Shown piece after piece: positions 35,966-45,196 of a stretch of 64,000 nucleotides of DNA (the stretch's first letter is position 1; every line of letters begins with the position of its first letter). This DNA comes from JAJDIA01 sp031555735 (GTDB lineage Bacteria; Bacteroidota; Bacteroidia; Bacteroidales; Tannerellaceae): the NCBI GenBank assembly GCA_031555735.1, contig JAVBUE010000055.1, positions 1-64,000 on the forward strand, read 5' to 3'. Made by a program: the position numbers and the translations under genes. Under the pieces are notes generated by a model. That model saw only the letters and a list, made by a program, of their open reading frames with translations, did no database searches and was not told the origin of the DNA.

Positions 35966-37300
35966 ATGCAGGGTTACAGAAATCTCACGGATGGGCCGAT
36001 CGGACGCCAACTTTACAACCTCGCCATGCCCATTGTCGGGACCTCTTTTATTCAGATGGCATATACCCTTACGGATATCGCCTGGGTGGGACGGCTGGGG
36101 AGCGAAGCGGTGGCGGCTGTCGGAGCGGTAGGCATCCTTACGTGGCTGACCTATTCCATCTCCCTGCTCAGCAAAGTGGGATCGGAAGTGAGCGTCGGAC
36201 AGTGCATCGGACGGCGTGACATGGCCGAAGCCTGCCGGTATGCCTCGCACAACCTCACAATCGGGTTGTTGATATCCCTGGGCTGGGGGACGTTGCTGTT
36301 CACCCTGGCTCATCCGATCATCGGGCTGTTTGCCCTTGCGCCTGAGATCACCGCCAAGGCGGTGGAATACCTCCGGATCGTGTCCACCGCCTTCCCTTTT
36401 TTCTTTCTTTCGGCCGCCTTCACCGGAATCCACAACGCGGCGGGAATGAGCAAGATCCCGTTTTACATCAGCGGGATCGGGCTGGTGTTGAATATGATAC
36501 TCGATCCCCTGTTTATCTTTGTGTTCGACGGTGGGACGGCAGGTGCCGGATGGGCCACGTGGGTGGCGCAGGCCGTGGTTTGCCTGCTGTTTGTGTTCCG
36601 CCTGAAATGGCGCAGCCGGCTGATGGGGGGATTCCCCTTCTTCACCCGGCTGCGGTGGAAATATACGCGCCGGGTGCTTCAACTGGGATTGCCGGTGGCC
36701 TTCCTCAACAGTTTCTTCGCCATCATCAACCTGTTTATGGGACGGACCGCTTCGCTGCACGGCGGACATATCGGACTAATGACACTCACCGCCGGAGGGC
36801 AGTTGGAAGCCATCGCCTGGAATACATCCCAGGGGTTCAGTACCGGCCTGAGCGCTTTCGTCGCGCAGAATTTCGCGGCGCTGAAACACGACCGTGTACG
36901 CAAAGCCTATCAGGCAACCCTGAAGATGACGCTGGTGCTGGGACTGTTTTGCACCCTGCTCTTCGTTTTCTTCGGCGGCGAAGTGTTTTCCCTGATCGTT
37001 CCCGAACGGGAAGCGTATAAGGCGGGAGGCATTTTCCTCCGGATAGACGGGTATTCCATGCTCTTCATGATGGTGGAGATCACCATGCAGGGGCTGTTCT
37101 ATGGTACCGGGCGCACGATGCCGCCGGCCATTATCAGCATCTCCTTCAATATCATCCGCGTGCCATTGGCTATTTTCCTTTCTTCCGCCGGGCTGGGCGT
37201 GGAAGGGGTTTGGTGGGCGATCAGCATCACCAGCTCGCTGAAAGGCATCACCGCCTTCTTCTGGTTCCGGTTGTTACAGAAAAAGATACTGGTTTCCTGA
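35966..37300 (+). CDS. MATE-family multidrug/Na+ efflux transporter
   Basis: A 444-residue, 12-segment membrane protein starting MQGYRNLTDGPIGRQLYNLAMPIVGTSFIQMAYTLTD. The repeated halves and motifs such as AVGAVGILTWL, AAFTGIHNAAGMSKIPFYI and FLNSFFAIINLFMGR are those of MATE exporters, which pump cationic drugs or other solutes out using Na+ or H+ gradients. ATG 35966 is preferred over TTG 35945, which lies in the promoter box. The gene ends 21 bases before repeat element 3. Confidence 0.9.
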   Translation: MQGYRNLTDGPIGRQLYNLAMPIVGTSFIQMAYTLTDIAWVGRLGSEAVAAVGAVGILTWLTYSISLLSKVGSEVSVGQCIGRRDMAEACRYASHNLTIGLLISLGWGTLLFTLAHPIIGLFALAPEITAKAVEYLRIVSTAFPFFFLSAAFTGIHNAAGMSKIPFYISGIGLVLNMILDPLFIFVFDGGTAGAGWATWVAQAVVCLLFVFRLKWRSRLMGGFPFFTRLRWKYTRRVLQLGLPVAFLNSFFAIINLFMGRTASLHGGHIGLMTLTAGGQLEAIAWNTSQGFSTGLSAFVAQNFAALKHDRVRKAYQATLKMTLVLGLFCTLLFVFFGGEVFSLIVPEREAYKAGGIFLRIDGYSMLFMMVEITMQGLFYGTGRTMPPAIISISFNIIRVPLAIFLSSAGLGVEGVWWAISITSSLKGITAFFWFRLLQKKILVS

Positions 37301-37516
37301 TGGAAAGGGCGTTTTTCCCGGCTCATCCCCGAAATGGCACAGTGTACCATTTCGAAATGGAACACCGGATGTATGCCCCTACAGCTACTTCCCGAAAACT
37401 GCTTCCACCTTCCACTCATCAGGGTTAATCCGCTGTTTATTATATAGATTACGAAGTGGAGGATGCTTCTGTCCTCCTTCCACGTCCCCCTTCTCCTTCC
37501 ACTCGGACATACGGTA

Positions 37517-37596
37517 AAACTACCATAGGTAGATGATTGAACAAACATAGGTAGATGTTTGAACTACCATAGGTAGATGATTGAACAAACATAGGT
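37517..37596 (-). repeat. 22-base array B of element 3
   Basis: ATAGGT (reverse of ACCTAT) ends at 37530, 37552, 37574 and 37596, exactly 22 bases apart. Units 1 and 3 are identical and units 2 and 4 share GGTAGTT, giving a 44-base higher-order repeat. Confidence 0.85.
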
Positions 37597-37636
37597 AGTT
37601 GATATTGTATTCAATTGCCGGAAAAAACGATGTCAG

Positions 37637-37746
37637 AATTCCATTCTGCATCTGGAAGTTGTGCTGTCAACGTATAGATGATGTTCCAACAAGAGCTGGA
37701 TGTTGTTGGAACGACATCCAGATCTTGTTGAAACGACATCTACATG
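37637..37746 (-). repeat. 22-base array A of element 3
   Basis: Five 22-base units fill exactly 110 bases. GTTCCAACAA at 37683 pairs perfectly with TTGTTGGAAC ending 37712, and the outer TCTGCAT/ATGCAGA ends also pair, with mismatches between. Confidence 0.85.
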
Positions 37747-37821
37747 CAGATTAAGGATGTGGTGACATCATTGTGACATAAAGAAAAGGAAGAGTTGCAG
37801 AGAGAAGGAGGTGGTACGTAC

Positions 37822-37869
37822 AAAAAACGGAAGGTTGTCCGGATGGGATCATCCGTGCAACCTTCCGTT
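37822..37869 (-). terminator. Terminator after the DUF1080 gene
   Basis: A 12-bp perfect stem (37826-37837 with 37858-37869) with an inner CGGATGGGATCATCCG hairpin. On the minus strand it is followed by a T run. Confidence 0.85.
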
Positions 37870-37888
37870 GTTCTATATGCGGAAACGC

Positions 37889-38614
37889 TTAGAGTTCGCG
37901 AATCTTGATGTTACGGAACCAGCAGTCGTAGCCATGATCCTGCAAACCGATATACCCTTCTTTCGCAGGTCCTTCTTTGAAGCCTGGCCAGTCTTTGAAT
38001 TTGCTCTTCGACACCATTTCATACCATTGCGGTGTCCAGAGTTCGTATTTCACTACTTCCACGCCATTCTGTGTGTGGGTAACAACGCCGTCTTTCACGC
38101 GGATCACGATCGTATTCCATTCTCCGGCCGGTTTTGCGTTCTGCGGCAATGCCGGGAGGATGTCGTAAAGAGAACCGGCCAGGTGGTTCGACAGTTTATT
38201 GTCGCCTGCGTTCCAGTTGTCGAGCACCTGTACTTCCGGTGCGGCATAGTAGATCGGCTTGCCGGCCACTTCCTGTACATAATAGAAGATACCTGAGTTA
38301 CCCGCTTTTTCGATCTTCCAATCGATAGACAATTCAAAGTTCTTGAACTGTTTGGCTCCGAACAGGATATCGCCACCCTGACCGGCGCCGGCACGTTGTC
38401 CGCGGGCCACCTTCATCGAATTGTCGTCGATCGACCAGTTGGCTGCCATTTCGGTAGCGTTGCATTTACGCCATCCGTCGAAGCTCTTCCCGTCAAACAG
38501 GAGTACCCAACCGTCTTTCTTTTCCTTCCCTGTGAGCGTGTTGCTCTTCTGTCCCATTACCTGGCCGGCGCATACGGCAGCCAGCATCAGGATACATACA
38601 CTTTTTTTCAGCAT
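37889..38614 (-). CDS. DUF1080 / 3-keto-disaccharide hydrolase-family protein
   Basis: A 241-residue exported protein with signal peptide (MLKKSVCILMLAAVCAGQVMG) and one DUF1080 jelly-roll domain: DGWVLLFDGKSFDGWR, FELSIDWKIEKAGNSGIFYYV, AAPEVQVLDN, PAGEWNTIVIRV and GYIGLQDHGYDCWFRNIKI. Some members hydrolyse 3-keto-glycosides produced by oxidation of disaccharides or plant glycosides; others are uncharacterised. The GNAT gene lies 32 bases upstream on the same strand. A strong terminator and repeat element 3 lie downstream. Confidence 0.88.
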   Translation of the reverse strand: MLKKSVCILMLAAVCAGQVMGQKSNTLTGKEKKDGWVLLFDGKSFDGWRKCNATEMAANWSIDDNSMKVARGQRAGAGQGGDILFGAKQFKNFELSIDWKIEKAGNSGIFYYVQEVAGKPIYYAAPEVQVLDNWNAGDNKLSNHLAGSLYDILPALPQNAKPAGEWNTIVIRVKDGVVTHTQNGVEVVKYELWTPQWYEMVSKSKFKDWPGFKEGPAKEGYIGLQDHGYDCWFRNIKIREL

Positions 38615-38646
38615 AGAAATAACTATTAGAATTAAACATAAAAGAA

Positions 38647-39189
38647 TTAAAAACCTGCCAAAACACCTCGGACATCCTGCAAAGCGCCCGGTGAGATCTC
38701 ATAAGCCAGACAATACTGCCCGGGTATTCCGGAAGAAGAGGCGACACCATACTCCCCCATCTCCACATACCCGAACCGGTGGTAATACCCCGGATCGCCA
38801 CAGAGGAACGCGGCGCCATATCCCAGGGAGTCGGCAACGCGCAGCCCTTCCCGCATCAGGGCGCTTCCCACACCCCGGTTCCGATAGGGCAGCAATACCG
38901 ACAACGGAGCCACCAGCAATACCGGTACCCGGTTGCCATCGGGGCGATTGATTTCCGTATGTGTGAATAAGATATGTCCGACCAACTGTCCGTCCGCTTC
39001 GGCCACCAGCCCCAGTGCGGGAATGAACGCCTCGCTGTCTTGCAACCGATCGGCAAAATCCTGTTCATCCCCGTCTTTCACCTTTGCTGTTTCGAAAGCG
39101 GTCCGGATCAGGCGGTAGATTGCCGGACGATCATCCGGTGTTTGTTGCCTGACACGATAATCAAATGTGCATGCAGTAGAGCGATTCAT
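38647..39189 (-). CDS. GNAT-family N-acetyltransferase (YhbS-like)
   Basis: A 180-residue GNAT protein. The acetyl-CoA loop PYRNRGVGSALMREGL matches the R/QxxGxG/A motif, preceded by LLVAPLSVLL, and the GDPGYYHRFGYV segment is typical of the YhbS-like group. These cytoplasmic enzymes acetylate small molecules or proteins; the substrate is unknown. A TATCTTTA box at 39214-39221 sits about 25 bases before ATG 39189. It may share a transcript with the DUF1080 gene. Confidence 0.88.
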   Translation of the reverse strand: MNRSTACTFDYRVRQQTPDDRPAIYRLIRTAFETAKVKDGDEQDFADRLQDSEAFIPALGLVAEADGQLVGHILFTHTEINRPDGNRVPVLLVAPLSVLLPYRNRGVGSALMREGLRVADSLGYGAAFLCGDPGYYHRFGYVEMGEYGVASSSGIPGQYCLAYEISPGALQDVRGVLAGF

Positions 39190-39307
39190 GGTATCTGCTA
39201 TTCCTTTCCGGGGTAAAGATACATTTTTTATTCTATTATCCGAATAAGCACAAAAGAATGAATTAGATAAATGTTCGGACCAATCGCAAGACAGGCGGAT
39301 GTGGGTA

Positions 39308-39344
39308 TAAAAAAAGCGGAGCCGGCTCAGTACGAGCCGGCTCC
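39308..39344 (-). terminator. Intrinsic terminator after secDF
   Basis: GGAGCCGGCTC (39318-39328) pairs perfectly with GAGCCGGCTCC (39334-39344). On the minus strand it runs into seven T's. Confidence 0.92.
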
Positions 39345-39369
39345 GTATGTAAGATCCAAACGATCCGGA

Positions 39370-42300
39370 TTATTTAACGGCTGCCGCGGCAGCTTTCTTA
39401 TTAATCTTCCGTTTCTGGATTTCGTAGGCGATCGGTGTTGCAATAAACAACGTCGAATACGTTCCGATTGCTACCCCCAGCAGGATGGCAAAGGTGAAAC
39501 TGCGGATCGTGCTGCCACCCAGGATGAAGATGATCAATACCACCAGGAAGGTAGAGAACGACGTATTGAACGTACGTGCCAGCGTGGAGTTCAACGCATC
39601 GTTGATCACCTGGTAACGGTCGCGTTTCGGATACAGGCCGATCGTTTCACGGATACGGTCGAATACCACCACGGTATCGTTGATCGAATACCCGATAATG
39701 GTCAGGATGGCCGCAATGAACGTTTGATCCACTTCCATGGAGAACGGCAATATCTTCCACAATAACGTATAGAACGCGATGATACACAAGGTTGTCGCAA
39801 ATACAGACACAAACGTACCCACCGAGAACGACACATCGCGGAATCGGAGCAGGATATACAAGGCCATACAGATCATCGCGAAAATAACGGCCATGATGGC
39901 GCTGTTACGGATATCTTCAGCCATGCTCGGCCCCACCTTCTGCGAACTCTGGATATAAGTCGTCACAAAGTCTTCCTGCGACAAATTTTCCGGGAGCAGT
40001 GATTGCAGGCCGGTAAACAGCTTGGACTCGATTTCCTGATCCACCGACGGGTCGGCATCCTGAATCTTGTAGTTCGTAGAGATACGTACCTGGTTGGGTG
40101 TACCGATAGTGATCACACCAACGGCGCCTTCCAACTGGTCGTTCAGCAGGTTGCGCACCTCTGCGGTGTTCACATCCTTATCGAAGCGGACAATGTAGTT
40201 GCGTCCACCCGTGAAATCGATCCCCTTATTCAACCCGACAGTCATCATGGAGACAACACCCAACACGATGATCACCACCGGGATGATGTAACCCACCTTG
40301 CGCACACCGAGGAAGTTGAGCTTCGGATTCACCAGCAGGTCTTTCGACAACGACGTGGTGAACGTGAGGTTTTTGAGTTTATCTTTCGCCAACAGCGCTT
40401 CATACACGATACGTGTCAGGAACACGGCGGTGAGGAAAGAAGCGATCAGACCGATAATCATCGTCGTGGCAAAACCGCGGATCGGCCCCGTACCGAAATA
40501 GAACAGCACGATACCGGTGATGATAGAGGTCACGTTGGAGTCGAAGATCGCGGAGAAGGCGTTGCTGTAACCGTCGGAGATAGCTTTCGCCAACGATTTG
40601 CCGGCGCGGAGCTCTTCTTTCGTACGTTCGTAGATCAATACGTTGGCGTCGATCGCCATACCCAGCGTCAATACCATCCCCGCAATACCGGGCAATGTCA
40701 GTACCGCCTGGAACGAAGCGAGGATACCCATCGTGAAGAAGATGTTCAGGAGCAATGCACTGTCGGCAATCAAACCCGGGATCAGCCCGTACATGATGCA
40801 AATATAAATCGCCAGCATGATCAGGGCGATAATGAACGAGATGACCCCGGCATTGATCGCTTCCTGTCCGAGTGACGGACCTACCACGTCTTCCTGAACG
40901 ATATGGATAGAAGCGGCCATCTTACCTGATTTCAGCACGTTGGCCAAGTCCTTGGCGTCTTCAGGGGTGAAGTTACCCGTGATCTGTGAACGGCCGTCCG
41001 AAATTTCCACCTGTACATTCGGTGCGGAATAGACCATTTCGTCGAGGACGATGGCTACCTGTTTTCCGATATTTTCTTTGGTAACGCGTGCCCATTGTTT
41101 GGCGCCTTCCGCGTTCATGCTCATGCTAACGATCTGTTCGGTACGTCCGGCCTGCTGGCTGAAGTCGGCCACGGCATCCGTTACCACGTCGCCACCCAGG
41201 GCGGGAGATCCGTCGCGGTTGGATGTTTTCAGGGCATACAGTTCGTAGTACATACCCTTCTCGTCGATCGCTTTCACACCCCATTTGAGGGAAAGGTTAC
41301 GGGGAAGGATATCTTTGACCTGTTTCAGTTCGAGGTATTCGTTGATCTTCGCCATATCGACCGTGCTGGCAACACCTACGGCAGAGCCGTTGGCCAACTG
41401 TCCGTTGTACTGGTTGAGCTGCAGCAAGGCGAACAACGGATGCTGTTTGGCAAATTCGGCCATATCTACAGCCTGTGCGGCATCCGGTTTTTCCTGGATC
41501 TGCTGCAACAGTGAGTCGGCGTCGCCGGTGGTTGCTTCCGGTGTGGCGGCAGTGGTATCAGCCGGTGCGGCCTCCGTCTCTGCGGTAGCGGCAGCAGCCT
41601 CTTCCGGTTTGGTTTGCATAGCGGCCAGCAGGTTATCTACGGCCACCAATTGCTGATAAATATCCGGCAGGCGGTATGTTTCCCAAAATTCCAGATTGGC
41701 GCTACCCTGTAACAGTTTACGTACACGTTCGGGTTCTTTCACACCCGGAAGTTCCACCAGGATACGTCCGGCTGTTTCCAGCCGCTGGATGTTGGGAGAC
41801 ACTACGCCGAAACGGTCGATACGGGTACGCAATACGTTAAAGGAGTTATCAATCGCGCTTTTGGCTTCGCTCTTCAATACGGCAATCACCTCGGCATCGC
41901 TGCTCTGCGGTGTAATCTTCTCTTTCAGTTCGAAGGTGCTGAAAATAGCGGAAAGGCGTGCGCCCGGATCCAGCTTTTTGTATTCTTCGGCAAATAAGTC
42001 GATGAAATCCTTGTTGCTGGTTGCCTGGCGGGCATATGCCAGTTCAAGAGCCTTGTTGAAGTTCGGATCCGGATTTTTGTTGGAAAGTGAACGAACCACA
42101 TCCGGAACATTCAGTTCCAGGACTACGTTCATACCACCTTTCAGGTCAAGACCTAAGGTAACTTCCATTTCCCGACATTGCTTCAGGGTGTATCCTAACC
42201 ACACCTTCTGTGTTGAGAGCGAGTCGATATAAAAACTCTCTTTTACGGGATCTCCACCTGCGTACTCAACGGCTTTGTTGTTGTAATGCGCTGTCACAAA

Positions 42301-42375
42301 CGAGAATGACAGGTAGAACAAACACACAAACGTGAGCAGAACAGCGAAGACCTTCACAAATCCTTTGTTTTGCAT
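39370..42375 (-). CDS. secDF: Fused protein translocase subunit SecDF
   Basis: A 1001-residue fusion of SecD and SecF, the usual arrangement in Bacteroidetes. The SecD half has TM1, LGLDLKGGMNVVLEL, the large periplasmic P1 region and the five-helix pack with GMAIDANVLIYERTKEEL. The SecF half begins near residue 660 with TVGLNKGIDFTGGRNYIVRF and contains GYSINDTVVVFDRIRE. An Ala/Thr/Glu-rich insert (about 255-300) interrupts P1. SecDF uses the proton gradient to help pull proteins through SecYEG. It forms a single-gene unit closed by the terminator at 39308-39344. Confidence 0.97.
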   Translation of the reverse strand: MQNKGFVKVFAVLLTFVCLFYLSFSFVTAHYNNKAVEYAGGDPVKESFYIDSLSTQKVWLGYTLKQCREMEVTLGLDLKGGMNVVLELNVPDVVRSLSNKNPDPNFNKALELAYARQATSNKDFIDLFAEEYKKLDPGARLSAIFSTFELKEKITPQSSDAEVIAVLKSEAKSAIDNSFNVLRTRIDRFGVVSPNIQRLETAGRILVELPGVKEPERVRKLLQGSANLEFWETYRLPDIYQQLVAVDNLLAAMQTKPEEAAAATAETEAAPADTTAATPEATTGDADSLLQQIQEKPDAAQAVDMAEFAKQHPLFALLQLNQYNGQLANGSAVGVASTVDMAKINEYLELKQVKDILPRNLSLKWGVKAIDEKGMYYELYALKTSNRDGSPALGGDVVTDAVADFSQQAGRTEQIVSMSMNAEGAKQWARVTKENIGKQVAIVLDEMVYSAPNVQVEISDGRSQITGNFTPEDAKDLANVLKSGKMAASIHIVQEDVVGPSLGQEAINAGVISFIIALIMLAIYICIMYGLIPGLIADSALLLNIFFTMGILASFQAVLTLPGIAGMVLTLGMAIDANVLIYERTKEELRAGKSLAKAISDGYSNAFSAIFDSNVTSIITGIVLFYFGTGPIRGFATTMIIGLIASFLTAVFLTRIVYEALLAKDKLKNLTFTTSLSKDLLVNPKLNFLGVRKVGYIIPVVIIVLGVVSMMTVGLNKGIDFTGGRNYIVRFDKDVNTAEVRNLLNDQLEGAVGVITIGTPNQVRISTNYKIQDADPSVDQEIESKLFTGLQSLLPENLSQEDFVTTYIQSSQKVGPSMAEDIRNSAIMAVIFAMICMALYILLRFRDVSFSVGTFVSVFATTLCIIAFYTLLWKILPFSMEVDQTFIAAILTIIGYSINDTVVVFDRIRETIGLYPKRDRYQVINDALNSTLARTFNTSFSTFLVVLIIFILGGSTIRSFTFAILLGVAIGTYSTLFIATPIAYEIQKRKINKKAAAAAVK

Positions 42376-42509
42376 TTGAATCGTTCGTTTTATTTATACA
42401 TTATTTATATGCTTTTTTCACAGGGTGCAAATATAGACTTTTTTTCATTGTCATAACGTTAATCGCGCATTTATTTGTCACAGCCTGTGTTTATTCGCCC
42501 ATATTTAGC

Positions 42510-42517
42510 TACCTTTG
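42510..42517 (+). promoter_or_regulatory. -7 box for the DUF4468 pair
   Basis: TACCTTTG, 20 bases before ATG 42538. Confidence 0.6.
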
Positions 42518-42537
42518 CTCTGGACAATAATCGACAC

Positions 42538-43530
42538 ATGAAACAATTGCTACTATTTACCTGCCTGCTGATATGCTTTCAGCCAAAGGCACAGGAGGAT
42601 ACCCGTTACCTGGCGGGAGCTGTCCCGGTCGTAAACGGGAAAGTGGTTTTCACCCGCACCATCGAAAACGGGCAACTGACGAAAGACCAGTTGTTCGACC
42701 TCGCCCAGGACTGGTTGGAGAAGAAAGCCGTGGATGAAAACAACCGCCTCGCTTACATCAGCCGGGAGGATGGGAAGCTCGCCTTTACCGGCCGGCAGTA
42801 TATTGTTTTCTCCAGCACCTCATTCGCCCTCGACCGGACACTGATCTCTTACCGGATCATCGCCGAATGCCATGATAACCGTTGCCTGCTCACCCTGAAT
42901 GGCATCCGGTATGAATACCCCGTCTCCTACAAGGACGAACCCGAGAAATACACCGCCGAAGAATGGATCACCGATGAAAACGCGTTGCACAAAGGGAAAA
43001 TGAACCGGATCAGCGGCAAGTTCCGCCGGGGAACGATCGACTTTGCCGACGCGACCTTCGACGCCTTCGCCGAAGTGGTCAGGCAGGCGGCTCCCCAACC
43101 GGTACTGGCGGCTACCGCCCCCGCAGCCACCCGGGAGACGGCGCCTGCCGATCCTCCGCAAACACCTGCCGTCACCCCGGACGGATACATATCGATCCCG
43201 CCCGCACAGATACCGGGAACGATTCTCGAACTGCTGCCCGCCAGCACTGTCGGCCTGTCTGTCCCCTCCCAACCGGACACAGCCTACGACGGGATCCAAT
43301 GGAAAGGCACCAGCCAGATGTTCGGAAAGACAGTAGCCCAACTGTCCCTCCCGGAGCACAGCGCCGCCTATAAAGCCTTGTCGGATGCCAGCGTTTTCAC
43401 CCTCTCCTTCCGCAAAGAAACCGGCAACGGGAACGCCTGGCTGCTGATGGAATGCCGCAAAGGCGGTGAAACAACCGACGGAACCATCAAAACAATCATC
43501 GGAGAAATAACACAAGTCCGGATCAAATAA
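42538..43530 (+). CDS. DUF4468-domain exported protein with Pro/Ala linker
   Basis: From ATG 42538 (after the promoter at 42510) it has 330 residues: signal peptide MKQLLLFTCLLICFQPKAQ, a DUF4468 domain (about 25-185; VVNGKVVFTRTIENGQLTKDQLFDLAQDWLE ... LISYRIIAECHDNRCLLTLNGIRYEY), a Pro/Ala/Thr-rich linker (about 190-225) and a second small domain of about 100 residues. DUF4468 is a TBP-like fold found in exported Bacteroidetes proteins with no known activity. The next gene, a shorter paralogue of the first domain, follows after 12 bases. Confidence 0.78.
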   Translation: MKQLLLFTCLLICFQPKAQEDTRYLAGAVPVVNGKVVFTRTIENGQLTKDQLFDLAQDWLEKKAVDENNRLAYISREDGKLAFTGRQYIVFSSTSFALDRTLISYRIIAECHDNRCLLTLNGIRYEYPVSYKDEPEKYTAEEWITDENALHKGKMNRISGKFRRGTIDFADATFDAFAEVVRQAAPQPVLAATAPAATRETAPADPPQTPAVTPDGYISIPPAQIPGTILELLPASTVGLSVPSQPDTAYDGIQWKGTSQMFGKTVAQLSLPEHSAAYKALSDASVFTLSFRKETGNGNAWLLMECRKGGETTDGTIKTIIGEITQVRIK

Positions 43531-43542
43531 GAATAAAGAAAC

Positions 43543-44082
43543 ATGAAGAAAACGGTATTACTGATGCTGCTATGGATCCCCCTGCTGGCTATGGCGCAGG
43601 GCAACGGAAAGCAAACCTGCGCCCCCATGCGGAACGGCAAAGTATGCTATGCCTGGGAAGTGGAAATACGCGCGGGCAAAACCGAGCTGTACCATGCGCT
43701 CAACAAATGGGCGGCCGAAACCTACGGGAAAGATGTCTTTCTTTCGAATGTGTCTTCCAACAAAACGCGGCAGACCATCCTGGTCAGCTCCAAAGTGGAA
43801 CTGCTGCTGAACGATCAGGAAAAGACACTGGTGAAATACAAACTGGCCATTGCCTGCCTGGATAATCAATACACGGTGGAGATCAGGGATATTGTTTACC
43901 AGTACGACCCCGACAACGACAAACGCTACAAGACGTGGCCGGCCGAAGCAGTCATCGCCCAGGAAGGCAAGGGGAACACAATCGCCGAGATCAAAAACCC
44001 GGCATTATTCTGCAATGCCACCCTCTACTTCGCCGAAGGGTTGCTGAAAGAGATCCGCGAAGCGGCCAAGAAAGCGAGGTAA
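43543..44082 (+). CDS. DUF4468-like exported protein (paralogue of the preceding gene)
   Basis: A 179-residue protein with signal peptide MKKTVLLMLLWIPLLAMA. Its body parallels the DUF4468 domain of its neighbour: MRNGKVCYAWEVEIRAGKTELYHALNKWAAE, then LVKYKLAIACLDNQYTVEIRDIVYQYD against LISYRIIAECHDNRCLLTLNGIRYEY, and a matching PAEAVIAQEGKGN/AEEWITDENALHKGK segment. The pair looks like a tandem duplication in which one copy gained an extra C-terminal domain. Function unknown. Its stop lies 4 bases from the convergent nuclease-like gene. Confidence 0.78.
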   Translation: MKKTVLLMLLWIPLLAMAQGNGKQTCAPMRNGKVCYAWEVEIRAGKTELYHALNKWAAETYGKDVFLSNVSSNKTRQTILVSSKVELLLNDQEKTLVKYKLAIACLDNQYTVEIRDIVYQYDPDNDKRYKTWPAEAVIAQEGKGNTIAEIKNPALFCNATLYFAEGLLKEIREAAKKAR

Positions 44083-44086
44083 AGCC

Positions 44087-45187
44087 TTAGTTCAGTTGGA
44101 GGTAGCACCACATCGGATAGTGGTCTGAATACTTCACCTTGTCGATGGTGCAATTGAACGCTTCCATATTGGGCGAGTAGAGGATATTATCGATGCGGAA
44201 ACGGAACACATTCTGGTTGTACGTCACTCCCATCCCCCATCCTGAAGCGGAGAAAGCGTCCCGAAGATCGCCTTGTATGGCATAATGGGCGTACGAGTTG
44301 GGCGTGTCGTTGAAGTCGCCGCAGACAAGTACATACTCCCCCTTTGCCTCTTTGATCTCTTGCGCCACCAGACGGGCCTGTTTGGCACGTTTGACAAAAG
44401 AGGGACCCAGCTTCTGCTGGAACGTACCGCGGATTCCTTCCAGCATATCCGAATCCATGGTTTTGATCAGGTTGGAATACTGGCTCTTATCTTCCTGCGT
44501 AAGCCGGAACGACTCCAGGTGGTTGTTGATCAGGGTGAGCGTTTTACCATCCACCTCGATCTCATACACGGCCGATCCGTTGTACTGGCTTTTGTAATCG
44601 ATCTCACGGGTGCGACGGATCGGGTATTTGGAGAAAACGGCAATGCCGGAGCTGCGGTAGTTGGTGGAGTTCAGTTCGGTGACCGACCGGTAGGGATACA
44701 TCGACAGGGCTTTGAACAGCACCTCCCGGTTGAGTTCTTTCTCCCTCTTGGCCACGGCATATTCCTGCAGACACACGATATCCGCACCGGAATCGGCGAT
44801 ATACTGTACGATTTTGTTGGGTGACAGGGGAGTATGCCGCTTGCCGGCAAAGTTCATCACATTATATGTCAGCACTTTCAGCATCCGTTCCTTGGGAAGC
44901 GGATCCGTTTCACCATGCAGGGGGAAATAGTGGGTAATGGTTTTCCCGCAGAGGAGGAACATACACAGTACGAAGAGCGCCTGTTTCCATTTCTTAGCAA
45001 ATAGCCAGCAGAACAGGAATATCACATTTCCTGCGAAAAACACAGGAAATGCCAATCCGATATAAGCCGCCATCACGCTTTTTTCCGGTGAAATAAGATG
45101 AGTATAGGCTGCAGCCACCATCAACAGGGCGAGGACGATATTCCCCAGCATCAACAGGCTGCTCAATAATATTCCCAATGATTTCAT
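44087..45187 (-). CDS. Membrane-anchored endonuclease/exonuclease/phosphatase-family protein
   Basis: A 366-residue protein with three N-terminal membrane segments (about 5-30, 38-60 and 68-86), then an EEP domain: VLTYNVMNFAG, IVCLQEYA, YRSSGIAVFSKYPI, TLINNHLES, LVCGDFNDTPNSYAH and KYSDHYPMWCYL. The Asn, Glu, Asp-Asn and Asp-His active-site residues of the DNase I-like fold are all present. Members cut nucleic acids or phospho-lipids and sugars; the substrate here is unknown, and the catalytic domain probably faces the periplasm. It lies 9 bases after the rhomboid gene on the same strand. Confidence 0.85.
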   Translation of the reverse strand: MKSLGILLSSLLMLGNIVLALLMVAAAYTHLISPEKSVMAAYIGLAFPVFFAGNVIFLFCWLFAKKWKQALFVLCMFLLCGKTITHYFPLHGETDPLPKERMLKVLTYNVMNFAGKRHTPLSPNKIVQYIADSGADIVCLQEYAVAKREKELNREVLFKALSMYPYRSVTELNSTNYRSSGIAVFSKYPIRRTREIDYKSQYNGSAVYEIEVDGKTLTLINNHLESFRLTQEDKSQYSNLIKTMDSDMLEGIRGTFQQKLGPSFVKRAKQARLVAQEIKEAKGEYVLVCGDFNDTPNSYAHYAIQGDLRDAFSASGWGMGVTYNQNVFRFRIDNILYSPNMEAFNCTIDKVKYSDHYPMWCYLQLN

Positions 45188-45196
45188 AGACTGATC

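Larger units (their letters stand above)
37322..37758 (-). repeat. Composite intergenic repeat element, copy 3
   Basis: This lies between the convergent MATE and DUF1080 genes. Read on the minus strand it has the same order as copy 1: array A (37637-37746), TGACATCG with a T6 run and the linker CCGGCAATTGAATACAATAT, array B (37517-37596), GTGGAAGG-rich DNA and the CCATTTCGAAATGG palindrome (37348-37361). Linker and right half are nearly identical to copy 1, while the array A units differ in number (five, not four) and sequence. No gene is seen in 37301-37888. Confidence 0.85.
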
